From the NCBI RefSeq assembly GCF_003985155.1, contig NZ_ML133697.1, positions 124,001-188,000 on the forward strand: a DNA stretch of 64,000 nt, written 5' to 3'. The position numbers were made by a program, and so were the translations under genes. The notes below the pieces were generated by a model. The model did no database searches. It was not told the DNA's origin and worked only from the letters and a program-made list of their open reading frames with translations. The DNA comes from Rhizobium vallis. Lineage in GTDB: Bacteria > Pseudomonadota > Alphaproteobacteria > Rhizobiales > Rhizobiaceae. Each line of letters starts with the position of its first letter. The stretch's first letter is position 1. This document shows positions 16,888-26,459 of the stretch, one piece after another.

Positions 16888-18546
16888 ATGACCTCCGCCA
16901 ACCGGACTGACGACAAACTCGCAGAACTCAACCAGCCGAGCCTGTGGTCCGGCATCAATGCCTATCGATCCGATCCGCTGATCGTCGATCTGACGGCGGC
17001 GTTGCCGCGCGGCATCCGCGAGGACCTGGAAAACATGGGCCGCTACGTCACCTCGCCGGAAGCGCAGGAACTGGCGCGCATGGCGAACCAGGGCACGCCG
17101 CAGCTGCGCACCCACGGCCCGCGCGGGGAGCGCCTCGACGTTGTCGAATTCCATCCCGCCTGGCACGCGCTGATGCGCCGTTCCATGTCGGTTGGCCTGC
17201 ATTCCTCCGTCTGGGACCCGCAGGCCGATACCGAAGCCAAGGATGAGGCTCACAAGGTCCGCGCCGCGCGCTTCTATCTGATGGCGCAGCTGGAATCCGG
17301 TCATCTCTGCCCGCTGACCATGACGAGCGCATCCGTTGCAGCACTGTCGGCTTCGCCTGCGGTACAGAAGGACTGGGCCCCGAAGATCCTGTCGCGCAAA
17401 TATGATTCGTCGAATAAGCCTGCGATGCAGAAATCCGCCGTGACCATCGGCATGGGCATGACGGAAAAGCAGGGCGGCACTGATGTGCGCGCCAACCGGA
17501 GTGCGGCCGAAAAGGTCAGCGAAGGCATATACCGGCTGTCGGGCCACAAATGGTTCATGTCCGCTCCGATGAGCGACGCCTTCATCATGCTGGCGCAGAC
17601 GAAGGAGGGCATGGGCTGCTTCCTGGTGCCGCGCCTTCTGGAGGATGGTTCCGCCAACGGCCTGCAGTTCCAGCGGCTGAAGGACAAGGTCGGAAACCGC
17701 TCCAACGCCTCTTCCGAGGTGGAATTCTCAGACACGTTCGGCTTCCTGCTCGGAGGCCCGGATGCCGGCATCCGCACCATTCTCGATATGGTGACGCTGA
17801 CGCGGCTCGACTGTGCGCTGGCCTCGTCTGGCATCATGCGTGCTTCGCTCGCCGAGGCCGTGCATCACACGCGCGGGCGCAGCGTCTTCGGCAAGATGCT
17901 CGTCAACCAGCCGATCATGACGCGCGTGCTTGCCGACATGGCGCTCGATGTCGCCGCCGCGACGGCGCTCTCCTTCCGTCTTGCCGACGCTTTCGACAAG
18001 GCCCGCGGCAATGCCGAGCAGGCGGCCTATGCCCGTGTCATGACGCCGGTCGCCAAATACTGGTGCTGCAAGATCGCACCCGCGTTGATCTACGAGGCGA
18101 TGGAATGCATCGGCGGCAATGGCTACATCGAGGAGCGCCCGATCGCCCGCCATTACCGCGAGGCGCCGGTCAATGCCATCTGGGAAGGTTCCGGCAACGT
18201 CATGGCGCTGGATGTGCTGCGCGTGCTCAATCGCGGCAAGGACCTGTTCGAAACGGTATTTGCCGGCCTAGCCCGTGATCTCGGCCCCGCAGGCAAGAAG
18301 ACGATCGACGTGCTGCGCGCCGCAATCGCGCTCTGCGAACAGGACGAAGGGGCAGCGCGTCTGCTCGTCGAGCAACTGGCGCTTGCGGCCGGCGCCGCCG
18401 AACTCTATCGGCTCGGGGCAGGGCGCATTGCCGATGCCTTCATCGAGACGCGCCTTGCCGGCGGCTGGCGCTCCACCTACGGCATGCTCGATTCCCGCTT
18501 CGACGCCAGCTATATCGTCGATCTGCTCTACCCGCCGGCCGCTTGA
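16888..18546 (+). CDS. aidB: AidB-type acyl-CoA dehydrogenase
   Basis: 552 residues, close to the 541 of E. coli AidB, with which it shares FHPAWHALM near residue 91 and SGHLCPLTMT near residue 138. The acyl-CoA dehydrogenase FAD-binding core follows (MTEKQGGTDVRAN, GHKWFMSAPMSDAF), then the conserved CIGGNGYIEE and APVNAIWEGSGNVMALD. AidB is an adaptive-response flavoprotein thought to protect DNA from alkylation; an isovaleryl-CoA dehydrogenase label is also used. It stands alone, 178 bases from pyrB in the opposite direction. No Ada operator was identified. Confidence 0.85.
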   Translation: MTSANRTDDKLAELNQPSLWSGINAYRSDPLIVDLTAALPRGIREDLENMGRYVTSPEAQELARMANQGTPQLRTHGPRGERLDVVEFHPAWHALMRRSMSVGLHSSVWDPQADTEAKDEAHKVRAARFYLMAQLESGHLCPLTMTSASVAALSASPAVQKDWAPKILSRKYDSSNKPAMQKSAVTIGMGMTEKQGGTDVRANRSAAEKVSEGIYRLSGHKWFMSAPMSDAFIMLAQTKEGMGCFLVPRLLEDGSANGLQFQRLKDKVGNRSNASSEVEFSDTFGFLLGGPDAGIRTILDMVTLTRLDCALASSGIMRASLAEAVHHTRGRSVFGKMLVNQPIMTRVLADMALDVAAATALSFRLADAFDKARGNAEQAAYARVMTPVAKYWCCKIAPALIYEAMECIGGNGYIEERPIARHYREAPVNAIWEGSGNVMALDVLRVLNRGKDLFETVFAGLARDLGPAGKKTIDVLRAAIALCEQDEGAARLLVEQLALAAGAAELYRLGAGRIADAFIETRLAGGWRSTYGMLDSRFDASYIVDLLYPPAA

Positions 18547-18715
18547 CCGGAAGCGGGCGATGATGGCTCTTCACGCGCCCTTTTGAACCAGGCGATATCG
18601 AAGCGCTCCATGCCAGTTGGCGTGCGATCGGCGAAGCATTCTGCCTCCGCTAATTAGAACCGTTGACAATGGTCATCGTCCGATCGGATCGGCGGGGACG
18701 CTTGTCGCCAGAAAC

Positions 18716-18745
18716 AAAAATCCGGCCGTGTCGCCACGGCCGGAC
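18716..18745 (-). terminator. Intrinsic terminator after rne
   Basis: On the minus strand TCCGGCCGTG and CACGGCCGGA form a perfect 10-bp stem with a four-base loop followed by five Ts, about 30 bases after the rne stop. Confidence 0.85.
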
Positions 18746-18773
18746 TTTATCATTTACGTCCAAAAATCAGCGT

Positions 18774-21656
18774 TCAGAAGAAGCCACGGCGTTGCCACCA
18801 GCCGGCTTTCTTCGGCTTGCCGTCTTCGCTTTCGGCATTTTCGCTGCGGGTGGATTTCACCGTCGGCTCGGAGGAGGAGATGTTGGATTCGCGGTTGGCG
18901 CGAACCGGCTTTGCCTCTTCCTGGGCTGATGTCTCGAGATCGGCGGAGGCCTCGACCACCTCCGGCTCGGCTTCGACGACAGGCGCTTCTTCCGCTACCG
19001 GTTCTTCGATCGGCGCTGCGGCGGGTTTGCGGCGGCCGCGGCCACGGGCAGGCTTCACATCCTCGGTGACGACGGCAGCACCTTCGACAGCCGCCGCTGC
19101 GGCCTGGCCTTCGCCAGCCGGTTCGGCGATCGTCTCGACAAGTTCGGCTTCAGCAGGAGCGACGTCATCCGAAGCATCGTCGCCTTCGTCTTCGTCGCCG
19201 CCATTGCCTTCGCCAGCTTCATCATCAGCCGTCAGTTCGGAGCCGTCCTCGGCGCGATTGCGGCGGCCGCCGCGCTTGCCGCGACGGCGGCGCTTGCGGC
19301 GCTGCGATTCCTCGCTTTCGGCACGGGCTTCGGGCGTGGCGGCAGCGTTTTCATCGCCTTCGCCACCCTCGTCCTCGCCGTCCTCTTCTTCGTCGCCGGC
19401 TTCGCCCGCGGCTGATGCCGGCTGCTCAGCATTGCCGTTGCGGCCGCGACGGCGCCTGCGGCGCTTGCGCTTGCGGTTGCCGTCAGCTTCGCCTTCAGAG
19501 CGCACTGTGGCAGCACGTTCGGCCGCTGCCGGCTTTTCTTCGAGCTCTTCGTCTTCGTCCTCATCTGCCTCGATGACGATATCGTCGTCATCGTCCTCAG
19601 GAATGGCTGCGAAGTTGAAGAGGCTTTCGATCTTGACCGGGTTTTCGACGGGTTCGCCGCGGTCGATTGCAAAGTGCTGCGCACCAACCGAACCATCCGC
19701 ATCGATGATGATCGCCACGCCGAAGCGAGCTTCGTAATCGACGATCGTCTGGCGCTTGTGGTTGAGCAGGTAGAGCGCGATATCGGGCGTCGTGCGCACG
19801 GTGATGTTGTGCGTCGTGTTCTTGAGCAGATATTCCTCGATGCCGCGCAGCACGTGCAGGGCGACGGAGGACTGCGAACGGACGTGGCCGGTGCCGCCGC
19901 AATGCGAGCAGACCTGGGTGGTCGATTCGAGAACGGAAGCGCGGATGCGCTGGCGCGACATTTCGAGCAGGCCGAAATGCGAGATCCGGCCGACCTGGAT
20001 GCGGGCGCGGTCGTTCTTCAGGCATTCCTTCAGCTTCTTCTCGACAGCGCGGTTGTTGCGCTTCTCTTCCATGTCGATGAAGTCGATGACGATCAGGCCG
20101 GCAAGGTCGCGCAGGCGAAGCTGGCGGGCGATTTCTTCCGCGGCTTCGAGATTCGTCTGAAGAGCGGTGTCCTCGATCGAATGTTCGCGCGTCGAGCGGC
20201 CGGAGTTGACGTCGATCGAAACCAGCGCTTCCGTCTGGTTCATGATCAGATAACCGCCGGAACGCAGCGTCACTTGCGGCTGCAGCATACGGTCGAGCTG
20301 GGCTTCGATGCCGGAACGCGAGAAGATCGGGTGGATGTCGCGATAGGGCTGAACCACCTTCGCGTGGCTCGGCATCAGCATCTTCATGAAGTCTTTCGCT
20401 TCACGATAGCCTTCCTCACCGGCAACGATGATCTCGCCGATATCCTTGTTGTAGAGGTCGCGGATCGAGCGCTTGATCAGCGAGCCTTCTTCATAAACAA
20501 GGCAGGGAGCGGTGGAGGCAAGCGTCAGCGTGCGCACGTTCTCCCACAGACGCATCAGATATTCGAAGTCGCGCTTCACTTCGACCTTGGTGCGGTTGGC
20601 ACCGGCCGTGCGAAGGATGACGCCCATGCCCTGCGGCACTTCGAGCATGCGGGCGATTTCCTTCAGGCGCTTGCGGTCCTGCGGATTGGTGATCTTGCGG
20701 GAAATGCCGCCGCCACGCGCTGTGTTCGGCATCAGCACCGAGTAGCGGCCTGCGAGCGAGAGATAGGTGGTAAGCGCTGCGCCCTTGTTGCCGCGCTCCT
20801 CCTTGGCGACCTGCACGAGCAGGATCTGGCGGCGCTTGATGACTTCCTGGATGCGGTACTGCTTGCGCGGCTTGCGCTGCACACGGTCCGGCACCTCTTC
20901 CATCGCGTCTTCGGCGCCGACGGATTCGATGACTTCCTCTTCGCCGTGATCGTCATCATCGTCGTCATCGTCGTGGCGACGCTTGTTGGTGTCGACGTCC
21001 TCGGAGATCGTGTCGGTTTCAACCATTGCAGCCATCGTGCCGCCGGTCGAACCGTCATCCTCGTTATCTACACTCGAAGCGCCTGCGGCTTCGACATCTG
21101 TCGGAACGGCATCTTCGGTCGGAGTCGTTTCGGCGACCTTCTTGCGGCTGCGGCGCGGCCTTGCCTTCTTCGCCGGCGCTTCCTCGGCGACCTCGGGCGA
21201 TGCCGGGGCTTCCGCCGTCGCAGCAACCTCTTCCGTCGCGGCCTCGGCCGCTACGGCAGCCGGTTCCGGCGCCTCGGCCGGAACGATGCCGACATCCGGC
21301 TGGTCCTGGGTCGAAAGGTCGACCATCGGCGCGGTTTCGACGTGTTCGACGTCCTCGTCGCGACGATGCTCCTCTGCCTCGGCCCGAAGCAGCGCCTGAC
21401 GGTCGGCGAGCGGTATCTGGTAATAGTCGGGATGGATTTCGGCGAAGGCCAGGAAACCGTGACGGTTGCCCCCGTAATCGACGAAGGCGGCCTGCAGCGA
21501 GGGTTCGACCCTCGTAACCTTTGCGAGATAGATGTTGCCGCGGATCTGCTTCTTGTGCTGAGACTCGAAGTCAAATTCTTCTATGCGGTTCCCGCGAACG
21601 ACAACGACGCGCGTCTCTTCCTCGTGAGACGCATCGATAAGCATTTTGTCTGCCAT
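18774..21656 (-). CDS. rne: Ribonuclease E
   Basis: 960 residues. The S1 RNA-binding domain is split: its first strands lie at about 38-80 and the rest after about 265. Between them is a low-complexity insertion of about 180 residues rich in Ala, Glu and Pro, with a run of eight Asp at 229-236. The catalytic core keeps the metal Asp residues (SIDVNSG, Asp482; VIDFIDME, Asp525) and the zinc-link CSHC at 583-586. The C-terminal third is acidic/basic and disordered, for degradosome assembly, ending GWWQRRGFF. The endonuclease initiates mRNA decay and rRNA processing. A long leader precedes it. Confidence 0.97.
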   Translation of the reverse strand: MADKMLIDASHEEETRVVVVRGNRIEEFDFESQHKKQIRGNIYLAKVTRVEPSLQAAFVDYGGNRHGFLAFAEIHPDYYQIPLADRQALLRAEAEEHRRDEDVEHVETAPMVDLSTQDQPDVGIVPAEAPEPAAVAAEAATEEVAATAEAPASPEVAEEAPAKKARPRRSRKKVAETTPTEDAVPTDVEAAGASSVDNEDDGSTGGTMAAMVETDTISEDVDTNKRRHDDDDDDDDHGEEEVIESVGAEDAMEEVPDRVQRKPRKQYRIQEVIKRRQILLVQVAKEERGNKGAALTTYLSLAGRYSVLMPNTARGGGISRKITNPQDRKRLKEIARMLEVPQGMGVILRTAGANRTKVEVKRDFEYLMRLWENVRTLTLASTAPCLVYEEGSLIKRSIRDLYNKDIGEIIVAGEEGYREAKDFMKMLMPSHAKVVQPYRDIHPIFSRSGIEAQLDRMLQPQVTLRSGGYLIMNQTEALVSIDVNSGRSTREHSIEDTALQTNLEAAEEIARQLRLRDLAGLIVIDFIDMEEKRNNRAVEKKLKECLKNDRARIQVGRISHFGLLEMSRQRIRASVLESTTQVCSHCGGTGHVRSQSSVALHVLRGIEEYLLKNTTHNITVRTTPDIALYLLNHKRQTIVDYEARFGVAIIIDADGSVGAQHFAIDRGEPVENPVKIESLFNFAAIPEDDDDDIVIEADEDEDEELEEKPAAAERAATVRSEGEADGNRKRKRRRRRRGRNGNAEQPASAAGEAGDEEEDGEDEGGEGDENAAATPEARAESEESQRRKRRRRGKRGGRRNRAEDGSELTADDEAGEGNGGDEDEGDDASDDVAPAEAELVETIAEPAGEGQAAAAAVEGAAVVTEDVKPARGRGRRKPAAAPIEEPVAEEAPVVEAEPEVVEASADLETSAQEEAKPVRANRESNISSSEPTVKSTRSENAESEDGKPKKAGWWQRRGFF

Positions 21657-22279
21657 GTAAGCTGTGCTCCTCGGCGTGGCCGCGAGAGCGCATTCCCGAC
21701 TGCTGTTGAAACAGAAAGAATGCGGTCCACCGTGGCCGCGCCGGATAATGAAAGTCGCGCCTGGCGCGAAGAGGAGAGCAGCAGCCAGACCGCAGCCGGA
21801 ACCGTTTCGGTCCGGGGCCTGTACACTTCAGATAAAACCTGCTGCGAAACCATCAACAACCAAGCGTGATCGACAAATACGAAGACCCGTTTTGGGTCCG
21901 ATGAGTTTGCTCCCTGAGAGCGTGGTGGCTGATCCACCAATGAAGTTCCGACAAAAGCCGGAAAATCAGGATCCAGTTCTCGGGTGGAAACGCATGAGAC
22001 GGCGGACGATGACCGATGTGGCGCCAGGTCCTGATCTGGCTGGCAGCCTTGCGGCGACTCTATCCCGTCAGCACTTCTACCCTAAAATTCGTTGTATGTT
22101 TTCTCTGTCACAATAGCAAGGGAAAAGCCAAATGTGCCATAATATTGATGGATTTCGAAACGCATAGAAGCTGGGGATCAAGTGACTGCGATTCGGCAGG
22201 TGGCAAAGGTGTTTCGCTCCAGGGCGTCTGCTCCGGCCACGGCCAGTCCATCGCGATATAAATAGGATGTGGCGGTTTA
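21657..22279. other. Divergent intergenic region holding the long rne leader
   Basis: No gene is visible. If the promoter at 22119-22091 is used, rne has a leader of roughly 430 nt. This fits E. coli, where RNase E regulates its own mRNA through a 361-nt leader. The remaining part toward 22279 would hold the amidase promoter, which I could not pinpoint. Confidence 0.6.
22091..22119 (-). promoter_or_regulatory. Candidate rne promoter
   Basis: On the minus strand TTGCTA (22119-22114) and TACAAC (22096-22091) are 17 bases apart. This was chosen by eye as the best sigma-70-like pair in the divergent region. Confidence 0.4.
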
Positions 22280-23539
22280 TTGTTTAAGAGGGCTCGGATC
22301 GCGGCGAAATCCGCAACGCGGCGATCGACAGTCGCAAGGCGGATTGTGGCGGCGGCGCTTGTCACCGCCTGCCTCCTGCCCGAGGTCGCGGGTTCCGCCG
22401 AGACCCGGGATCCGCTGCTTGCCTATGGCGCGCGCATTATCGGCGATGACGCCAGAACCCGCATCGTCATCGATTTCGACCGCGAACCGCGCTTCTCCGT
22501 CCACTATATCGCCAATCCGGAACGCATCGTCGTCGATCTGCCGGCGACCGCCTTCGGGTTTCCGGCGAAGGATCTGGCCGCCCGCGGCCTCTTCAAGGAC
22601 ATCCGCTACGGCAAGATGGACGAGGGGAGCGCCCGCATCGTTCTGACGGCGGCAAGGCCGGTGAAGCTCTCGCTCGCCAAGGTGCAGGCCGACGAGGCCG
22701 GCAAGGGTCATCGTCTCGTGCTCGATGCCGAGATGATCGACAAGCAGGCCTTTGCCGACCTGGTCAAGACACAATCCTGGAAAGATCAGGCCGAGGCGGT
22801 TCAGACGACGAGCGCCATTCCGGCACCGGAAAAGACCGCCCCCGGCGATTTCGTCATCGCCGTCGACGCCGGCCACGGCGGCATCGATACCGGGGCGATC
22901 GGTGTCGATACCAAGACCGAAGAAAAACAGGTGACGCTCGCGTTCGCCAAGGCTTTGACCGACCGGCTGAACAAGGAGCCTGGCATCAAGGCCTTCCTGA
23001 CGCGCGAGGACGACGAGTTCCTGTCGCTTTCGCAGCGCGTGCTGATCGCCCGTCAGAACCATGCCGGCCTCTTCATTTCTCTGCATGCCGACACGCTGAA
23101 ACAGAAGGATATCCGCGGGGCCACTGTCTATACGATCTCTGATAAGGCATCCGACAAACTCGCCGCCGACCTCGCCGAACGTGAAAATCTCTCCGACCAG
23201 ATCGCCGGCAAGGAGACGGTCGCCGAGCCGCCCGAGGTGGCCGACATTCTGCTCGATCTGACGCGGCGCGAGACGCAGGCCTTCTCGATCTCGCTCGCCG
23301 AGAGCGTACTGAATTCCTTCAGGGATCAGGTCGGCACCATCAACAATCCGCACCGCCATGCCGGCTTCCGCGTGCTCCAGGCCCCCGACGTGCCGTCGAT
23401 CCTTCTCGAACTCGGCTTCCTGTCGAATGCCGAGGACGAGAAACGGCTTCTCGACGAGACCTGGCGGGGCAAGATCGCCGATCTCCTCACCGAGGCGGTG
23501 AAGCGATACCGCACCGCCGTCATGGCGAATGGCGGCTGA
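22280..23539 (+). CDS. amiC: N-acetylmuramoyl-L-alanine amidase, AMIN + Amidase_3 (AmiC type)
   Basis: 419 residues. A hydrophobic export segment lies at about 22-38. An AMIN domain (about 45-150) targets septal peptidoglycan. The Amidase_3 zinc domain (about 195-410) has ligands in DAGHGGIDTGA and SLHADT and the catalytic Glu in LLELGFLSN. It cleaves the amide between MurNAc and the stem peptide to separate daughter cells. The start appears to be TTG at 22280, the only start codon after the in-frame stop at 22259 that keeps the export signal; AGGA lies 12 bases upstream. It is followed by the PBP1A gene. Confidence 0.92.
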   Translation: MFKRARIAAKSATRRSTVARRIVAAALVTACLLPEVAGSAETRDPLLAYGARIIGDDARTRIVIDFDREPRFSVHYIANPERIVVDLPATAFGFPAKDLAARGLFKDIRYGKMDEGSARIVLTAARPVKLSLAKVQADEAGKGHRLVLDAEMIDKQAFADLVKTQSWKDQAEAVQTTSAIPAPEKTAPGDFVIAVDAGHGGIDTGAIGVDTKTEEKQVTLAFAKALTDRLNKEPGIKAFLTREDDEFLSLSQRVLIARQNHAGLFISLHADTLKQKDIRGATVYTISDKASDKLAADLAERENLSDQIAGKETVAEPPEVADILLDLTRRETQAFSISLAESVLNSFRDQVGTINNPHRHAGFRVLQAPDVPSILLELGFLSNAEDEKRLLDETWRGKIADLLTEAVKRYRTAVMANGG

Positions 23540-23899
23540 TCCGCCGCTCGGAATACGGAGCGGCTTTGAGACGGCAGTTTATCTGAAAAACAAACACTTA
23601 GGCGCGCTGCATGAATCAAGTCCTGAACAAGCGCTTCATACTGGCGGCGGGAAGGGGCGTTGCTTGTATGTGACACTGCTGATGAAACGCTGATGGATCG
23701 GTGAATGCGGCGGGAAGAGCCCTATTTTCCTCACATTCGCGCCGTTACTCCGGCTTATGTTTCGTAAGCCTTGAACGCGGAAACGGCTTGTGGCGGTAGC
23801 GCTCATGGAGTAAGCCGCGCGCAACGTGTAAATTGCCTTGATCTGTGCAATCGTTGCGTCCGCGCCGATTGAAGATCGAAGAGACCGGTAGCTGAAAAT
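23540..23899. other. Intergenic region between the amidase and PBP1A genes
   Basis: No gene visible. It contains a perfect six-bp inverted repeat GGCTTA/TAAGCC at 23752-23770 with a seven-base loop and no T-run. No promoter pair stood out. Confidence 0.6.
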
Positions 23900-26359
23900 A
23901 TGGTTAGACTTCTTGGATATTTCTTCGGAATGGCCTGCGTCCTGTTTCTGGTCGCGGCGGCGGGTATTGCCATCTATCTCGCCAATGTCGCGAAGGATCT
24001 CCCGGACTATGCCGTTCTGAACAGCTATGCGCCGCCGGTGACGACCCGCGTCCATGCCGGCAACGGCGCTCTGATGGCCGAATATGCCAAGGAAAAGCGC
24101 CTCTTCCTGCCGATCCAGGCCATTCCCGACCGCGTGAAGGCAGCTTTTCTCTCGGCCGAAGACAAGAATTTCTACAATCATCCGGGCGTTGATCTCACCG
24201 GCCTTGGCCGCGCAATCCTCGTTAACCTGCAGAATTTCGGCTCCGGCCGCCGCCCGGTTGGGGCCTCCACAATCACCCAGCAGGTGGCCAAGAACTTCCT
24301 TTTGAGTTCGGATCAGACGATCGACCGCAAGATCAAGGAAGCGATTCTCTCCTTCCGCATCGAGCAGGCCTACAGCAAGGACAAGATCCTCGAACTCTAT
24401 CTGAACGAGATCTTCTTCGGCCTGAATTCCTATGGCATCGCCGGCGCAGCACTCACCTATTTCAACAAATCGGTCACCGAGCTGACCGTCGCCGAGGCTG
24501 CCTATCTGGCGTCGCTGCCGAAGGGGCCGGCCAATTATCATCCTTTCCGTCACCCCGAAGCCGCGCTCGAGCGCCGCAACTGGGTGATCGACCGCATGGT
24601 CGAGAACGGCTATGTCAGCCAGAGCGACGGCGATGAAGCCAAGAAGCAGCCGCTCGGCGTCACCGCCCGCACGACCGGCCCCTCGCTCTTCGCTTCGGAT
24701 TATTTCGCCGAAGCCGTGCGCCGCCAGCTGATCGACCAGTATGGCGAGAAGGTTCTCTACGAGGGCGGCCTTTCGGTGCGCACCTCGCTCGATCCGCAGC
24801 TGCAGCTTGCTGCCCGCAAGGCGCTGCAGGATGGTCTCGTCACCTATGACGAGCGCCGCGGTTTCCACGGCCCGATCAAGCAGATCGACGCAAGCGGCGA
24901 TTGGGGCAAGGCGCTTGCAGATGTTCCGGCACTTTCGGATGTGCCGGAGTGGCGGCTCGCCGTCGTGCTCGCCGTCTCCGACAGCAATGTCGACATCGGC
25001 CTGCAGCCGGCCAAGGATGGCAGCGGCAAGGTTGCGACTGAGCGCCAGCGCGGCACGATCGACGCCAAGAATATGCAATGGGCCTTCCGTTCGGCTGACA
25101 GCACCCGCAAGTCGACGAAGTCGCCGGTTGGCGCCGTCGCTCCTGGCGACGTCGTCTATGTCGAGAAGCTCGGCGACGACGCTTCCACCTCCTATCGTCT
25201 GCGTCAGCCGCCGAAGGTGCAGGGCGGCCTCGTTGCCATGGATCCCAAGACCGGCCGCGTGCTCGCCATGGTCGGCGGCTTCTCCTATTCCCAGTCCGAA
25301 TTCAACCGCGCCACCCAGGCGATGCGCCAGCCGGGCTCCTCATTCAAGCCCTTTGTCTATGCCGCGGCGATGGACAATGGTTATACGCCGGCCTCCGTCA
25401 TCATGGATGCCCCGATCGAGATCGTCTCGGGCGGCCAGGTCTGGAAGCCGGAAAACTACGGCGGCGAAGTCGGTGGCCCGTCGACGCTGCGCTCGGGCAT
25501 CGAGCACTCACGCAACCTGATGACGGTGCGCCTCGCCAACGATCTCGGCATGAACATCGTTGCCGAATATGCCGAGCGCTTCGGCATTTACGATCACATG
25601 CTGCCGGTTCTCTCCATGTCGCTCGGCGCCGGCGATACGACGGTGCTGCGCATGGTTTCGGCCTATTCGGTCATTGCCAATGGCGGCAAGCAGATCAAGC
25701 CGACATTGATCGACCGCATCCAGGACCGCTATGGCAAGACGATCTTCAAGCACGAGGAGCGCCTCTGCGAGGGCTGCAATGCCGGCGACTGGCAGAACCA
25801 GGAAGAGCCTAATGTCGTCGATAACCGCGAAACCGTTCTCGACCCGATGACCGCCTACCAGATCACCTCGATGATGCAGGGCGTCATCCAGCGCGGCACT
25901 GCCGCCGGCAAGGTCGATCTCGGCGGCCGCGACGTCGCCGGCAAGACCGGCACCACCAATGATGAGAAGGATGCCTGGTTCGTCGGTTTCACGCCGGATC
26001 TGGTCGCCGGCCTCTATATGGGCTTCGATACGCCGGCCCCACTCGGCCGCGGCGGCACCGGCGGTGTTCTCTCCGCCCCGATCTTCAACGAATTCATGCA
26101 GGCTGCCGTCAAGGACATGCCGGAATCGAAGTTCGTCATTCCATCAGGCATGAATCTGATCCCGATCGACCGCAAGACCGGCATGGCCGCCGTCGATGGC
26201 GATCCGAACACGATCATCGAGGCCTTCAAGCCCGGCACCGGCCCAGCCGACAGCTTCTCCGTCATCGGCATGGACAGCACCATGGCGCCGGAAGAGATCC
26301 TGAAGACCTCGCCGCAGGCCAACCAGGCCGTCCAGACCGGCACGCCCGGCCTGTTCTGA
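23900..26359 (+). CDS. mrcA: Penicillin-binding protein 1A (bifunctional)
   Basis: 819 residues. It has an N-terminal membrane anchor (about 5-30). The GT51 glycosyltransferase domain (about 55-230) has EDKNFYNHPG, GASTITQQ and the KIKEA/LNEIFFG motifs. An OB-like insertion follows. The transpeptidase domain has SxxK at Ser480-Lys483 (GSSFKP), the SxN element in EHSRNL near residue 537, and KTGT at Lys682. It polymerises and cross-links peptidoglycan in the periplasm. Pairing with the amidase upstream groups wall synthesis and splitting. The ATG at 23900 lacks a strong ribosome-binding sequence. Confidence 0.96.
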   Translation: MVRLLGYFFGMACVLFLVAAAGIAIYLANVAKDLPDYAVLNSYAPPVTTRVHAGNGALMAEYAKEKRLFLPIQAIPDRVKAAFLSAEDKNFYNHPGVDLTGLGRAILVNLQNFGSGRRPVGASTITQQVAKNFLLSSDQTIDRKIKEAILSFRIEQAYSKDKILELYLNEIFFGLNSYGIAGAALTYFNKSVTELTVAEAAYLASLPKGPANYHPFRHPEAALERRNWVIDRMVENGYVSQSDGDEAKKQPLGVTARTTGPSLFASDYFAEAVRRQLIDQYGEKVLYEGGLSVRTSLDPQLQLAARKALQDGLVTYDERRGFHGPIKQIDASGDWGKALADVPALSDVPEWRLAVVLAVSDSNVDIGLQPAKDGSGKVATERQRGTIDAKNMQWAFRSADSTRKSTKSPVGAVAPGDVVYVEKLGDDASTSYRLRQPPKVQGGLVAMDPKTGRVLAMVGGFSYSQSEFNRATQAMRQPGSSFKPFVYAAAMDNGYTPASVIMDAPIEIVSGGQVWKPENYGGEVGGPSTLRSGIEHSRNLMTVRLANDLGMNIVAEYAERFGIYDHMLPVLSMSLGAGDTTVLRMVSAYSVIANGGKQIKPTLIDRIQDRYGKTIFKHEERLCEGCNAGDWQNQEEPNVVDNRETVLDPMTAYQITSMMQGVIQRGTAAGKVDLGGRDVAGKTGTTNDEKDAWFVGFTPDLVAGLYMGFDTPAPLGRGGTGGVLSAPIFNEFMQAAVKDMPESKFVIPSGMNLIPIDRKTGMAAVDGDPNTIIEAFKPGTGPADSFSVIGMDSTMAPEEILKTSPQANQAVQTGTPGLF

Positions 26360-26377
26360 CCCCCATCGAATTTTTGA

Positions 26378-26415
26378 ACGCCCGCCGCGGCTCTTTACTT
26401 CAGCGGCGGGCGTCT
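26378..26415 (+). terminator. Hairpin after mrcA
   Basis: ACGCCCGCCGC (26378-26388) and GCGGCGGGCGT (26403-26413) form a perfect 11-bp stem with a 14-base loop. No uninterrupted T-run follows (CTCTATT), so it may act as a weak terminator or an mRNA-end protector. Confidence 0.6.
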
Positions 26416-26459
26416 CTATTCACCAGCTTTGACGAAGACCGTTACAGAAAAGCAGGAAA

